A stretch of 47,672 bases of DNA, taken from the NCBI RefSeq assembly GCF_008692195.1, contig NZ_RXOM01000025.1, positions 1-47,672 of the forward strand. Direction: 5' to 3'. Made by a program: the position numbers and the translations under genes. This document shows positions 18,635 through 27,003 of the stretch, piece after piece. The notes below the pieces were generated by a model that ran no database searches, had not been told where the DNA came from, and worked only from the letters and a program-made list of their open reading frames with translations. The stretch is from Salegentibacter sp. R32 (GTDB lineage: Bacteria > Bacteroidota > Bacteroidia > Flavobacteriales > Flavobacteriaceae). Positions within the stretch are counted from its first letter, which is position 1; each line of letters starts with the position of its first letter.

Positions 18635-19603
18635 ATGTCAGTTTTAGTATATACAGAATCAGAAAACGGAAAATTTAAAAAAGCGGCTTATGAAGCTGCT
18701 TCTTATGCCAAAGGAATTGCCGACCAATTAGGGACTTCGGTGACTGCGGTAAGTGTAAATGCAGAAGACGATGCCAGCTTAGGAAAATACGGAGTAAGAA
18801 AAGTATTAAAAGTAAGCAACGACAAGCTTTCTAAATTTAATGCCGATGCTTATGCCGATGTACTTACCCAAGCAGCAAAAAACGAAGATGCTAAAGTAGT
18901 TGTTCTTAGCCAAACCGCTAACGACAAATACTTAGCTCCCGTTTTAGCGGTAAATCTAGAAGCAGGTTATGCTGCCAATGCAGTTGCCCTTCCAGAAAGT
19001 ACAGAACCCTTCACAGTAAAAAGAAATGCATTTACCAATAAAGCCTTTAATTTCTCCTCTATTTCCAGTGATGTGAAAATTGTAGGAGTGTCTAAAAATG
19101 CTTATAGTTTAAAAGAAAACGAAACCGACGCTATGGTTGAAGAATTTTCGCCAAGTTTAGATGAAAGCGATTTTTCAGTTAATGTAGAATCGGTAGATAA
19201 AGCCACCGATAAAGTAACTATCGCCGATGCAGAAATTGTCGTTTCCGGCGGGCGTGGTTTAAAAGGCCCTGAAAACTGGGGAATGATTGAAGATTTAGCT
19301 GATACCTTAGGTGCAGCAACCGCTTGTTCTAAACCCGTAAGTGACATGGGCTGGAGACCACACAGCGAACACGTAGGACAAACCGGAAAACCGGTAGCGG
19401 CCAACTTATATATTGCAGTAGGTATTTCTGGAGCTATCCAGCATTTAGCAGGGATTAATGCTTCAAAATATAAAGTGGTTATCAATAACGACCCGGAAGC
19501 TCCTTTCTTTAAGGCAGCAGACTATGGTATAGTTGGAGATGCTTTTGAAGTAGTTCCTCAACTCACAGAAAAATTAAAAGAATTTAAGGCCAATAACAGT
19601 TAA
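18635..19603 (+). CDS. etfA: Electron transfer flavoprotein alpha subunit
   Basis: FAD-binding subunit of ETF. The C-terminal FAD domain is complete: VVSGGRGLKGPENWGMIEDL, GAATACSKPVSDMGWRPHSE, VGQTGKPVAANLYIAVGISG, AIQHLAGINASKYKVVINND and PFFKAADYGIVGD, which match the alpha-ETF signature. The N-terminal domain of about 190 residues is the usual ETF fold. Length 322 residues. Its ATG lies 50 bp after the etfB stop, in an operon. Confidence 0.95.
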   Translation: MSVLVYTESENGKFKKAAYEAASYAKGIADQLGTSVTAVSVNAEDDASLGKYGVRKVLKVSNDKLSKFNADAYADVLTQAAKNEDAKVVVLSQTANDKYLAPVLAVNLEAGYAANAVALPESTEPFTVKRNAFTNKAFNFSSISSDVKIVGVSKNAYSLKENETDAMVEEFSPSLDESDFSVNVESVDKATDKVTIADAEIVVSGGRGLKGPENWGMIEDLADTLGAATACSKPVSDMGWRPHSEHVGQTGKPVAANLYIAVGISGAIQHLAGINASKYKVVINNDPEAPFFKAADYGIVGDAFEVVPQLTEKLKEFKANNS

Positions 19604-19636
19604 TTTTTTTCTAAATTGTGCCCCTGAAAAATTAGG

Positions 19637-19679
19637 GCGACCTAAATATGCCAAAGCTTTTATTTAGGTCGCTTTTTTA
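19637..19679 (+). terminator. Intrinsic terminator of etfBA
   Basis: A perfect 12-bp stem (19637-19648 with 19661-19672), 12-nt loop, then six T. Confidence 0.88.
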
Positions 19680-19706
19680 TTTAATCTCTTTTGATTAATT
19701 TGTGGT

Positions 19707-20336
19707 ATGAGTTTAGTGCGATTAACTATAAAAGGAATTTCTTACAGTCAAACCCAAAATGGCGCCTATGCGCTTTTGCTTAGTGAGGTGGATGGCGAAA
19801 AACAATTACCTATTGTTATTGGAGCTTTCGAGGCACAATCAATAGCCATTGCTCTAGAAAAAGATATACGACCTCCCCGACCTTTAACGCACGATTTATT
19901 CAAAAGTTTTGCTGAACGTTTTTCAATTATCGTGAAGCAAGTTATTATTCATAAATTGGTAGATGGCGTTTTTTATTCCAGCTTAATTTGCGAGCGCGAT
20001 AAAATTGAAGAAATCATAGACGCTCGAACCAGTGACGCTATTGCCTTGGCCTTACGTTTTAACGCACCTATTTTCACCTATCAAAATATATTGGACAAAG
20101 CGGGAATCTATTTAAAAAACAATCCGCCGGCTGAGGAAACAAAATCTGAAGAACAAAAAGAAGCGGAATTGATTATTGAAGATGTATTACAAGACGCTAC
20201 CGATTCTCCCTCAGAAGAAACTTCAACAAATAAAAAGTCCCTCAAAGAATTAGAAAAAGAATTAGAGGAAGCGGTTAAGAATGAAGATTATGAAAAAGCC
20301 GCTCAATTAAGGGACGAAATTTCTAAACGAAAATAA
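19707..20336 (+). CDS. Bifunctional nuclease family protein with C-terminal UVR motif
   Basis: Residues about 1-135 match the bifunctional nuclease (BFN, DUF151) domain: SQTQNGAYALLLSEVDGE, LPIVIGAFEAQSIAIALE, RPLTHDL and DARTSDAIALALRFNAPIF. The C-terminal 35 residues (LEEAVKNEDYEKAAQLRDEI) form a UvrB/UvrC-interaction helix pair. This two-domain form is usual in Bacteroidota. Nuclease activity was shown for plant homologues; bacterial function is inferred only. It follows the etfBA terminator and precedes nupC by 9 bp, so those two are probably cotranscribed. Confidence 0.88.
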   Translation: MSLVRLTIKGISYSQTQNGAYALLLSEVDGEKQLPIVIGAFEAQSIAIALEKDIRPPRPLTHDLFKSFAERFSIIVKQVIIHKLVDGVFYSSLICERDKIEEIIDARTSDAIALALRFNAPIFTYQNILDKAGIYLKNNPPAEETKSEEQKEAELIIEDVLQDATDSPSEETSTNKKSLKELEKELEEAVKNEDYEKAAQLRDEISKRK

Positions 20337-20345
20337 TTTTCGGCA

Positions 20346-22034
20346 ATGAAAAACTTGCTCACGCTACTTGCATTTATCGCAATCATTCCATTCTCCTCTG
20401 CTCAAAACATCGAGCAAGAATGGAAAATCACTCAAGAATTAGATTCAACATTTGCTTCTTCTGCTCATCAAAATTTCAGGAGTCTTACCTTAAAAGATGG
20501 AACTTTTAATTGGCTTCATAAGGAAGAAAGAAAACATCTTTCTGGTTCTTATATCTTTCAGAATAACAATTTGGTGTTGTTTTATGATATTCCGCAAGAC
20601 AGCATTCAACGATTTCGTGTAGAAAGTTTAACCGATTCTACCCTAACTTTAGCACAAAGCGGAAGGAAATTAAGTATGAAACTTCCTCCTTCTAAAGAAA
20701 CTAACACCAATGGAAAGCAAATTGTAAAAAGTGAAGGGTTTACTTTTAACAGTTTTTGGCGAGGAGCTTTGGGTATGTTCACCTTATTAGTGATCGCATT
20801 TTTATTGAGCAGCAATCGGAAAGCCATTAATTGGAAAACGGTTGGGATTGGCTTAGCGCTTCAACTTATTTTAGCCTACGGCGTTTTGCGCGTTGAATGG
20901 GTAAAGGTCATGTTTGAATTTGTAGGAAATATATTTGTAAAAATCTTAGATTTTACCGCTGCCGGAAGTGAATTTTTACTCGGCGGATTAATGGACACTT
21001 CCAGCTTTGGCTACATCTTTTTATTTCAGGTGTTGCCTACTATTATTTTCTTTTCAGCCTTAACTTCCATTTTATTTTACTTCGGAATCATACAAGTGGT
21101 GGTACGAGGTTTTGCGTTTGTACTCACAAAACTTTTGGGAATTTCAGGTGCTGAAAGTTTAAATGTTGCCGGAAATATTTTCCTAGGACAAACCGAAGCT
21201 CCGTTAATGATAAAAGCTTATTTAGAACGAATGACACGTTCTGAAATATTACTCGTAATGATTGGCGGAATGGCCACTGTTGCCGGTGGTGTTTTAGCGG
21301 CTTACATTGGCTTTTTGGGGGGCAACGACCCGGTGATGCGTTTAGAATTTGCGAAACATTTATTGGCAGCATCGGTGATGGCTGCTCCGGGAGCGATTGT
21401 AATTTCTAAAATGCTCTATCCGCAACAGGAAAAAATTAATACCGATGTAGAAGTTTCTTCAGAAAAAATTGGTTCGAATGTGTTGGATGCGATCGCTATT
21501 GGAACTACCGAAGGTTTAAAATTAGCAGCCAATGTTGGGGCGATGTTATTGGTATTTGTCGCTTTAATCGCGATGGTAAATTATGGCTTCGGAAAAGTAG
21601 GACAATGGACGCACCTCAATAGTTTTTTAGCGGAAAATACTCCTTATCAATCTTTTTCTATTGAAGCGGTTCTAGGAACGGTTTTCGCTCCGCTCATGTG
21701 GTTGATTGGTGTAGCAAAAGAAGATATGATGTTGATGGGACAATTACTCGGGATTAAATTAGCGGCCAGCGAATTTGTAGGATATATCCAGTTAGCCGAA
21801 TTAAAAAATCCTGCTACCGCGTTGAGTTTAACCTATGAAAAATCGATTATTATGGCCACTTACATGCTTTGTGGGTTTGCCAATTTTGCGTCGATTGGGA
21901 TTCAATTAGGTGGTATCGGTTCATTAGCACCGGGACAACGTAAAAATTTATCTGAATTTGGTATTAAAGCTGTTATTGGAGGTACGTTAGCTTCGTTACT
22001 TTCAGCTACGATCGCCGGAATGATTATCGGATAA
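20346..22034 (+). CDS. nupC: CNT-family nucleoside transporter with exported N-terminal domain
   Basis: Concentrative nucleoside permease. Residues 1-19 are a signal peptide (LLAFIAIIPFSSAQ). Residues about 20-120 form a small beta-rich extracytoplasmic domain resembling lipocalin-like modules (FRSLTLKDGTFNW, YIFQNNNLVLFYDI). The CNT core follows from about residue 135, with the expected helix motifs GQTEAPLMIKAYLERMTRSE, ATVAGGVLAAYIGFLG, GVAKEDMMLMGQLLGIKLA and the NFASIGIQLGGIGSLAP segment. The length of 562 exceeds the 400 or so of E. coli NupC because of the N-terminal part, which occurs in several Bacteroidota as I recall. Together with the deoxynucleoside kinase it would support nucleoside salvage. 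Confidence 0.9.
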   Translation: MKNLLTLLAFIAIIPFSSAQNIEQEWKITQELDSTFASSAHQNFRSLTLKDGTFNWLHKEERKHLSGSYIFQNNNLVLFYDIPQDSIQRFRVESLTDSTLTLAQSGRKLSMKLPPSKETNTNGKQIVKSEGFTFNSFWRGALGMFTLLVIAFLLSSNRKAINWKTVGIGLALQLILAYGVLRVEWVKVMFEFVGNIFVKILDFTAAGSEFLLGGLMDTSSFGYIFLFQVLPTIIFFSALTSILFYFGIIQVVVRGFAFVLTKLLGISGAESLNVAGNIFLGQTEAPLMIKAYLERMTRSEILLVMIGGMATVAGGVLAAYIGFLGGNDPVMRLEFAKHLLAASVMAAPGAIVISKMLYPQQEKINTDVEVSSEKIGSNVLDAIAIGTTEGLKLAANVGAMLLVFVALIAMVNYGFGKVGQWTHLNSFLAENTPYQSFSIEAVLGTVFAPLMWLIGVAKEDMMLMGQLLGIKLAASEFVGYIQLAELKNPATALSLTYEKSIIMATYMLCGFANFASIGIQLGGIGSLAPGQRKNLSEFGIKAVIGGTLASLLSATIAGMIIG

Positions 22035-22052
22035 TATTCAAAATCATAGTAT

Positions 22053-22088
22053 AAAAAAAGGCTTTTCAAAATCGAAAGGCCTTTTTTA
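22053..22088. terminator. Bidirectional terminator between nupC and the barrel gene
   Basis: A roughly 14-bp stem with one T.G pair and a 6-nt loop, with an A tract on one side and a T tract on the other. It serves two convergent genes. Confidence 0.8.
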
Positions 22089-22094
22089 TTTCTG

Positions 22095-22727
22095 TTATAG
22101 ACGATAACGAACTCCTAAATTAAAAGTGGTCGTATTGATGTTTACTTCATCAACCTTATTTTCATCTCCCATCAAACTATAATCTAACGTTACAAAGGCA
22201 GCAAAATGCTCAGAAACATCTTGCTCTAAACCTAGATTAAAAATAACTCCAAAACCTGTATCAGGTTTTTCTATATCTGCACTGTTTTCAACATCTGTCA
22301 CTTCGTACTTGTACACGTGATTTAAAAATCCGCCAAATCCTGCGACTAATTTAGTATCACTCAAAAGGCTAGCTTCATCTCTTCCTAATCGAATAACTCC
22401 GTTTAAATAAACAGGAACCCGAAATGTTTCAGCAATCAAACTTGCTTGCGAAGAACCGAAAAACAAATTCGCATTACTACTGTTCAATTGAAAACCTAAT
22501 CCAAAACGTAAATATGAAAAAACATTATTTTCAATAGGAAGATCGTAATTAACATCAAGCTGAAATGAACCAGCTGAACCCGCTAGGTTTTTATAGTTTT
22601 GCGTATTGATATTTGAATTTCCTAAACCAAAACGCCCGGCAACACTAAAATTAGAAGTTTCGCTTTCCTGAGCTGAAAGGTAGAGTGAAAAAAAGATGAA
22701 CAACGTGAAAAGAATGCATTTTTTCAT
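22095..22727 (-). CDS. Outer membrane beta-barrel protein, porin family
   Basis: 210 residues with a signal peptide (KKCILFTLFIFFSLYLSAQE). The mature part has about eight alternating beta-strand segments (FSVAGRFGLGNSN, GSFQLDVNYDLP, FSYLRFGLGFQLNSS, GFGVIFNLGLEQDVSE, HFAAFVTLDYSL) and ends TTTFNLGVRYRL. That is typical of small OmpW/OprF-like barrels of Bacteroidota. No OmpA peptidoglycan domain is present. It is last in the minus-strand envelope cluster, 77 bp after the YceI-like gene, and may have its own promoter. Confidence 0.82.
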   Translation of the reverse strand: MKKCILFTLFIFFSLYLSAQESETSNFSVAGRFGLGNSNINTQNYKNLAGSAGSFQLDVNYDLPIENNVFSYLRFGLGFQLNSSNANLFFGSSQASLIAETFRVPVYLNGVIRLGRDEASLLSDTKLVAGFGGFLNHVYKYEVTDVENSADIEKPDTGFGVIFNLGLEQDVSEHFAAFVTLDYSLMGDENKVDEVNINTTTFNLGVRYRL

Positions 22728-22804
22728 GAGAGTTAGTTTTTAATGATTAAAATTTCATTAATTATAACTTCATAAAATCGAATAAATTGTAAAGTATTAA
22801 CAAA

Positions 22805-23329
22805 TTACTTACGCGTGGTCACAAACTCTTCCGGGATTCGAAATTCGATCGCGACAACAGGTTTCACCTTTACTAAACCTAGAGCTTTTACCGGCGGCTC
22901 GATGTGATAATCGGTAAGATCGAGCAATTGGCTTCCGGTGATATAAAAACCTTCACTATCGTAAGTTTCACCTAATTGCAGCTCGTAAACTTTCGAAACT
23001 TTTTTAATGGTGATCTTAATTTCTGCGGAAATACTTCCGTGGTATTCTTTATAATCTAAGATCTCAATCGAGATATACGGATATTTTTCAGCCTCGAACA
23101 ATTCAACTAAATCTTTTTCAATCATTCGCTTAGGGCAAGAAAAGCTAGCGACGGGGAGCTTTAACACTTTTTGGTTAGCATCAAATTCTTTACAAACAAA
23201 ACTCTCTTCATCACAAGAACAGGTAAATTTATTCACATTGGTTCGTACTTCTATTCTTACTGTCCCGCTTTGTGCGTATGCTTGAGCCATCACCAAAAAG
23301 AACACCAACTTTACGATTAACTTTATCAT
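22805..23329 (-). CDS. YceI-like periplasmic protein with Cys-rich N-terminal region
   Basis: 174 residues with a signal peptide (IKLIVKLVFFLVMAQAYAQ). The C-terminal half has the YceI lipocalin-like pattern, including DLTDYHIEPPVKALGLVKVK, which parallels LTDFNIEPPTAVFGTIKTGD in the YceI protein at 24725. The first part differs from canonical YceI: it contains CSCDEE, VCKEF and FSCPKR, four Cys within about 30 residues, suggesting disulfides or metal binding. YceI proteins bind isoprenoid-type lipids in known structures; the ligand here is unknown. A strong hairpin lies between it and the porin gene upstream. Confidence 0.72.
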   Translation of the reverse strand: MIKLIVKLVFFLVMAQAYAQSGTVRIEVRTNVNKFTCSCDEESFVCKEFDANQKVLKLPVASFSCPKRMIEKDLVELFEAEKYPYISIEILDYKEYHGSISAEIKITIKKVSKVYELQLGETYDSEGFYITGSQLLDLTDYHIEPPVKALGLVKVKPVVAIEFRIPEEFVTTRK

Positions 23330-23348
23330 AGCGCTTTATTTTTAAACC

Positions 23349-23384
23349 GAAAACAGCACGGAAGTGTTTTTCCGTACTGTTTTC
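23349..23384 (-). terminator. Hairpin between porin and YceI-like genes
   Basis: A 14-bp stem with one mismatch and an 8-nt loop. The following bases are only moderately T-rich, so it may act as a partial terminator or as an mRNA-stabilising structure. Confidence 0.6.
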
Positions 23385-23411
23385 TTGGAGTTTTGGTTGA
23401 AAGATAATTAA

Positions 23412-24698
23412 TTAAAATGAAATCACGGCTTCAACCATCGCTCCATCAAATTTTCCTTCGTTTAATATGCTTGTTGCTCCAAAATCATTATAGTTTTGCA
23501 CTACATATTCTGCTTTCAATAGAATATTTCTTGTCATAAACCATCCTGCGGCTATTTGGAATCTATCGATAGTTACATCTTCCCCAGAAATATCTTCAGC
23601 ATCTACTAAGTTATATCTTCCACCTACATAAATATTCTCATCTGCACCAAATCTGTAAATTAATTCTCCGGCATATTGCATAGCAGTTCTATCATCTTCT
23701 TCAGCAGAAGCTTTACCTTGAGCCATTTCTACGGTTCCGAAGAATTCTAAGCCGCCATATTTCACAAATGGGTTAATCATTACCGCAGTGATACTATTTG
23801 ATAAATTAGGGTTGTAACGAGTAGCTCTAAAGTCGTCGCTAGTAGCTGTTGCATCTTGCATTAAGTCATAGTAACGAGCTCCTGCTCTATCTGCACTGTA
23901 CAAATAAGAGTTTGGTACGTAACCGGTGTTATATAAAGATCCTGTTAATCTTACACGTAAATCATCATTTAATTGTTTGTCGTAACCTAGTTTTGCTAAA
24001 AATGAAGCTCCACCGGTTTTTCCTGTTTCATCTTCTTCTACATCTTGGTTAAGTTTACCATTGGTAAAACCTACCATACCAATAAAGCCATTTCTTCGAT
24101 AATAAACTTCTGCCCCTACTTCTGTAGTGAAAGCATCCATAATTAAGTTCCCTACAAATGGATTGTAGATGGCTTGTGCATTATCAGATCTTCTAAAGTG
24201 TGCATCACCATAGTTATTTTCCATATGTCCTATTCGAATGGTGGTATACTGCATCAAGTCTTCCAAAAATCCTTCTTTAATAAAATCTAATTTATCTACT
24301 TGAAAATATCCACCTTTCACATAAGGTTCATTATGGTGACGTGAAGACAAATAGGTACGTAAGTGCATTCTTACTCCATCATAAAGTGCCACGTCTAAAT
24401 CCATATTAGCGGTAGCTAAATTAAAGTTGCTTCCTGCTTCTTTAAGTTCGTAACCTGCTAAACCGGCATTTTCGTTTTCAATTGCTTGGTATTGCAAAGC
24501 AAAAGAACCTCCTACGCGCACATCGACACCATCAAAGGTCGAAAGCGTGTCTTTTGGCGCTTCGAAAACATTTACACCACGCTTATCTGGATATCTAAAG
24601 TTATCTAAATTACGATCAAAGTTAATTTGTTGAGCTTGTACTTGTCCAGCCATACAGACTGCAAATACCATTACTAAAAGTTTGCCTAGTGTTCTCAT
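23412..24698 (-). CDS. Porin-like outer-membrane channel protein
   Basis: 428 residues: signal peptide MRTLGKLLVMVFAVCMAGQVQAQ, then a mature chain of alternating strands with charged extracellular loops. It ends GAMVEAVISF, with terminal Phe as in outer-membrane barrels. Segments such as VRVGGSFALQYQAIEN, YTTIRIGHMENNYGDAHFRR and YVGGRYNLVDAEDIS recall phosphate-selective/OprP-like porins used widely in Bacteroidota; the solute is not known. It lies 26 bp after the YceI gene, implying cotranscription from the promoter at about 25302. Confidence 0.82.
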   Translation of the reverse strand: MRTLGKLLVMVFAVCMAGQVQAQQINFDRNLDNFRYPDKRGVNVFEAPKDTLSTFDGVDVRVGGSFALQYQAIENENAGLAGYELKEAGSNFNLATANMDLDVALYDGVRMHLRTYLSSRHHNEPYVKGGYFQVDKLDFIKEGFLEDLMQYTTIRIGHMENNYGDAHFRRSDNAQAIYNPFVGNLIMDAFTTEVGAEVYYRRNGFIGMVGFTNGKLNQDVEEDETGKTGGASFLAKLGYDKQLNDDLRVRLTGSLYNTGYVPNSYLYSADRAGARYYDLMQDATATSDDFRATRYNPNLSNSITAVMINPFVKYGGLEFFGTVEMAQGKASAEEDDRTAMQYAGELIYRFGADENIYVGGRYNLVDAEDISGEDVTIDRFQIAAGWFMTRNILLKAEYVVQNYNDFGATSILNEGKFDGAMVEAVISF

Positions 24699-24724
24699 TT
24701 TTAATTTATTTAAAATTGTTATTG

Positions 24725-25273
24725 TTAGTTCTTAAGTTGAATATTATAATGTATAACTACTTCATCACCGGTTTTTATAGTACCGAAAACTGCAGTTGGC
24801 GGTTCGATATTAAAATCGGTTAGTTTGAAGTCTTTCTCTCCAGAAAGCATAATCTTACCATTGGTGTAGCTTATTTTTACTTTGGTTTTAAACTCGCGTT
24901 TTGTTCCACCAATGATCATCGTTCCAGAAAAAGTGGCAGAATGATCGTTGATTACTACCGCGGTACCTTTATAAGTGATTGTCGGATTTTTCTTTTCTCT
25001 TAAAGCTTCGTAGGTTTTTTTATCCATCGCAGATTTTCCACTTTTTAAGTCGTCTACCTGAAACTGAAAGTTGAAGCTTTCGATGCTTACGATTTTGTTA
25101 TTTTTGATGGTTGCAGAAATGCTTCCTTTAAAAGTTTCTACCACACATTCCCAATCGTGCAAAGTTGAAGTTCCGGTTACACTTAGCTTAGAGCTTTCGG
25201 GTTGCACTTTAAATTCTTGTGCGGTGGCTATCTGCATAACTAAACCGAGTGCAATTGCGATTAATGATTTCAT
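24725..25273 (-). CDS. YceI family periplasmic protein
   Basis: Start taken at ATG 25271-25273, which opens a proper signal peptide (MKSLIAIALGLVMQIATAQ); the longer frame from 25345 would run across the predicted promoter and operator. Mature part has YceI features: SKLSVTGTSTLHDWECVVE, FQVDDLKSGKSAMDKKTYEA, NPTITYKG and LTDFNIEPPTAVFGTIKTGD. Length is 182 residues, normal for the family. YceI folds as a lipocalin-like barrel that binds polyisoprenoid-type lipids in solved homologues. First gene of a YceI-porin-YceI-like cluster; probably activated by a Crp/Fnr-family protein, given the palindrome at 25331-25346. Confidence 0.88.
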   Translation of the reverse strand: MKSLIAIALGLVMQIATAQEFKVQPESSKLSVTGTSTLHDWECVVETFKGSISATIKNNKIVSIESFNFQFQVDDLKSGKSAMDKKTYEALREKKNPTITYKGTAVVINDHSATFSGTMIIGGTKREFKTKVKISYTNGKIMLSGEKDFKLTDFNIEPPTAVFGTIKTGDEVVIHYNIQLKN

Positions 25274-25301
25274 ATTCTGAGTTTTTTTAAAGTTTACAAG
25301 A

Positions 25302-25309
25302 CAAAAATA
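25302..25309 (-). promoter_or_regulatory. -7 element of the YceI-porin operon
   Basis: Minus-strand TATTTTTG matches TAnnTTTG exactly. Predicted transcription start is near 25296, leaving a leader of about 23 nt before the YceI ATG. Confidence 0.55.
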
Positions 25310-25330
25310 CATCGCAACTCCCGTGTGAAT

Positions 25331-25346
25331 TATGACAAAAGTCATA
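25331..25346 (-). promoter_or_regulatory. Crp/Fnr-type operator candidate
   Basis: TATGAC-AAAA-GTCATA is a perfect 6+6 bp palindrome with a 4-bp spacer, the same geometry as FNR (TTGAT-N4-ATCAA) sites. Its centre lies about 42 bp upstream of the predicted start, the usual class II activation position. Confidence 0.5.
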
Positions 25347-25447
25347 TCTGAATTAAAATTTTTGAATGTGCATAACTTTTTTAAAAATTGAAGTGAACGA
25401 ACCCCTTACTTATGCTTGCTATTTTTTAGTTTTATATCGATTTTATT

Positions 25448-25536
25448 GCGTTAGGGATGGAGTGATTTGTTGGAGCTCTTTTTTAATTTTTTTTGAAATT
25501 GAAAAAAGCGACTCACGAGAGCCCGCCCGAACGCCC
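25448..25536. repeat. Long imperfect hairpin element upstream of thyA
   Basis: GCGTT at 25448-25452 pairs with AACGC at 25530-25534, and the adjoining GGG (25454-25456) can pair with CCC (25526-25528). A middle CTTTTTT/AAAAAAG stem and an AATTT/AAATT apex complete a roughly 90-nt rod. The outer sequence is locally GC-rich. I recall similar GCGTTAGGG...GAGAGCCCG...AACGCCC elements scattered between genes of Flavobacteriia, so it may belong to a REP-like or structured-RNA family; this is memory, not a search. The right edge is 11-13 bp from the thyA ATG. Confidence 0.45.
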
Positions 25537-25547
25537 AAAAAAAGATT

Positions 25548-26372
25548 ATGCAGCAATATCACGACTTACTACAGCACGTTTTAGAAAACGGTATCGATAA
25601 AGGGGACCGGACCGGGACCGGGACCCGCAGCGTGTTTGGCTACCAAATGCGATTTGATTTGAGCAAAGGTTTCCCGATGGTGACTACGAAAAAACTACAT
25701 TTAAAATCTATTATTTATGAATTGCTTTGGTTTTTAAATGGCGATACAAACGTGAAATACCTGCAAGATAACGGCGTAAGAATTTGGAATGAATGGGCCG
25801 ATGAGAATGGAGATCTTGGTCCGGTTTACGGCCACCAATGGCGAAACTGGAATAGTGAAGAGATCGACCAGATTAAAGAGATGATCGAAACGCTTAAGAA
25901 AAACCCGAACAGCCGTAGAATGTTAGTTTCTGCATGGAATCCTAGCGTGATGCCAAATACTTCGGTTAGTTTTAGTGAAAATGTTGCGAATGGTAAAGCT
26001 GCTTTGCCACCTTGCCACGCTTTTTTTCAGTTTTATGTAGCCGATGGTAAACTTTCTTGCCAGCTTTACCAACGTAGCGCCGATGTGTTTTTAGGTGTTC
26101 CTTTCAACATTGCTTCTTATGCATTGCTTACGATGATGATGGCGCAAGTTTGTGGTTACGAAGCAGGAGATTTTATACATACGTTTGGCGATGTACATAT
26201 TTATAACAATCATTTTGAACAGGTAAAACTACAGTTATCGCGAGAACCAAAAGCTTTACCTCAAATGAAAATAAACCCGGAGGTAAAAGATATTTTCAAT
26301 TTTAAATTTGAAGATTTCACGCTAGAAGGTTACGATCCGCATCCGCATATTAAAGCGGCGGTAGCCATTTAG
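25548..26372 (+). CDS. thyA: Thymidylate synthase
   Basis: Converts dUMP and methylene-tetrahydrofolate to dTMP and dihydrofolate. Key segments: [19 protein letters not shown] (phosphate-binding Arg), [28 protein letters not shown], the catalytic Cys in [13 protein letters not shown] and [20 protein letters not shown], plus [11 protein letters not shown]. Length 274 residues, close to the E. coli enzyme (264) with a small insert after SVSFSEN. It is followed by a strong terminator. The dihydrofolate it makes would be recycled by the DHFR at 30873. Confidence 0.97.
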   Translation: MQQYHDLLQHVLENGIDKGDRTGTGTRSVFGYQMRFDLSKGFPMVTTKKLHLKSIIYELLWFLNGDTNVKYLQDNGVRIWNEWADENGDLGPVYGHQWRNWNSEEIDQIKEMIETLKKNPNSRRMLVSAWNPSVMPNTSVSFSENVANGKAALPPCHAFFQFYVADGKLSCQLYQRSADVFLGVPFNIASYALLTMMMAQVCGYEAGDFIHTFGDVHIYNNHFEQVKLQLSREPKALPQMKINPEVKDIFNFKFEDFTLEGYDPHPHIKAAVAI

Positions 26373-26401
26373 ATTAAGTTATACTTTTAAACTTTTTAAT
26401 T

Positions 26402-26442
26402 AAAATCTTCACGTCGTTTTATGAGATGTGAAGATTTTTTTA
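26402..26442 (+). terminator. Intrinsic terminator of thyA
   Basis: A perfect 11-bp stem (26402-26412 with 26428-26438), a 15-nt loop and a T tract. Confidence 0.85.
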
Positions 26443-26463
26443 GTTATTTTCAGTAAAAATTTA

Positions 26464-26871
26464 ATGATGAAAAAGATTGTATTACTACTTAGTTTTATTT
26501 GCGCAGTTGGCGTTACACAAGCCCAAGAAGTAAAAGGAAATACGGTTTCTTCAAAAGAAGTTCCGCCGGTTTGGCCGGGTTGTGAAGAGGCAGCTTCAAC
26601 TTCTAATTGCTTTAACCAGATGCTCGCAAAACACATTCAGCAGAATTTTAAATTCCCAAAAGATTATACTTCAGAAGATAAAGGTTCTAAAGTATTGGTG
26701 AGTTTTGTGGTTAATAAAGAAGGAAACATCGAGATCACTCAAGTTAAAGGAGGTCGAGCATCGTTGCAAGAAGAAGCTAAACGCAATATTATGGCCATCC
26801 CAAAAATGAAACCCGGCTCGTTAAATGGCAAACCGAGAGCTATTAAATATACAGTTCCGTTCAACTTCTAA
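26464..26871 (+). CDS. Exported TonB C-terminal domain protein
   Basis: Start chosen at ATG 26464, the first of two adjacent ATGs; a longer GTG frame would begin inside the thyA terminator stem. The signal peptide is MMKKIVLLLSFICAVGVTQAQ. The mature part carries WPGCEEAASTSNCFNQML, a two-Cys segment, and a TonB_C domain (KVLVSFVVNKEGNIEITQV, LNGKPRAIKYTVPFNF). There is no N-terminal membrane anchor or Pro-rich linker, so it is a soluble periplasmic TonB-domain protein, not a classical TonB. Such short forms are common in Flavobacteriia. Flanked by terminators on both sides, so it is monocistronic. Confidence 0.85.
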   Translation: MMKKIVLLLSFICAVGVTQAQEVKGNTVSSKEVPPVWPGCEEAASTSNCFNQMLAKHIQQNFKFPKDYTSEDKGSKVLVSFVVNKEGNIEITQVKGGRASLQEEAKRNIMAIPKMKPGSLNGKPRAIKYTVPFNF

Positions 26872-26890
26872 AATTAAGAATCACAAACTT

Positions 26891-26917
26891 AAAGCCTGAA
26901 AAATCAGGCTTTTTTTA
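26891..26917 (+). terminator. Intrinsic terminator of the TonB-domain gene
   Basis: A perfect 9-bp stem (26891-26899 with 26904-26912), 4-nt loop and T tract. Confidence 0.88.
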
Positions 26918-27003
26918 TATTTAAAATTCACTTGGTTTTTATCATTAAAGGTTTTTAACTTTTGCTTTAACAAAGCTTAAAGAAGTTCGCATTTAAAAAA
27001 TCG

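Noticed and set aside
19102-19485. Minus-strand open frame of 127 codons
   Set aside because: Antisense to etfA, whose motifs are complete; composition is typical of a shadow frame.
25274-25345. Longer YceI start at 25345
   Set aside because: It would place the promoter and palindrome inside the coding sequence and bury the signal peptide.
25366-25584. Plus-strand open frame before thyA
   Set aside because: It runs through the hairpin element and overlaps the thyA start, with no family similarity.
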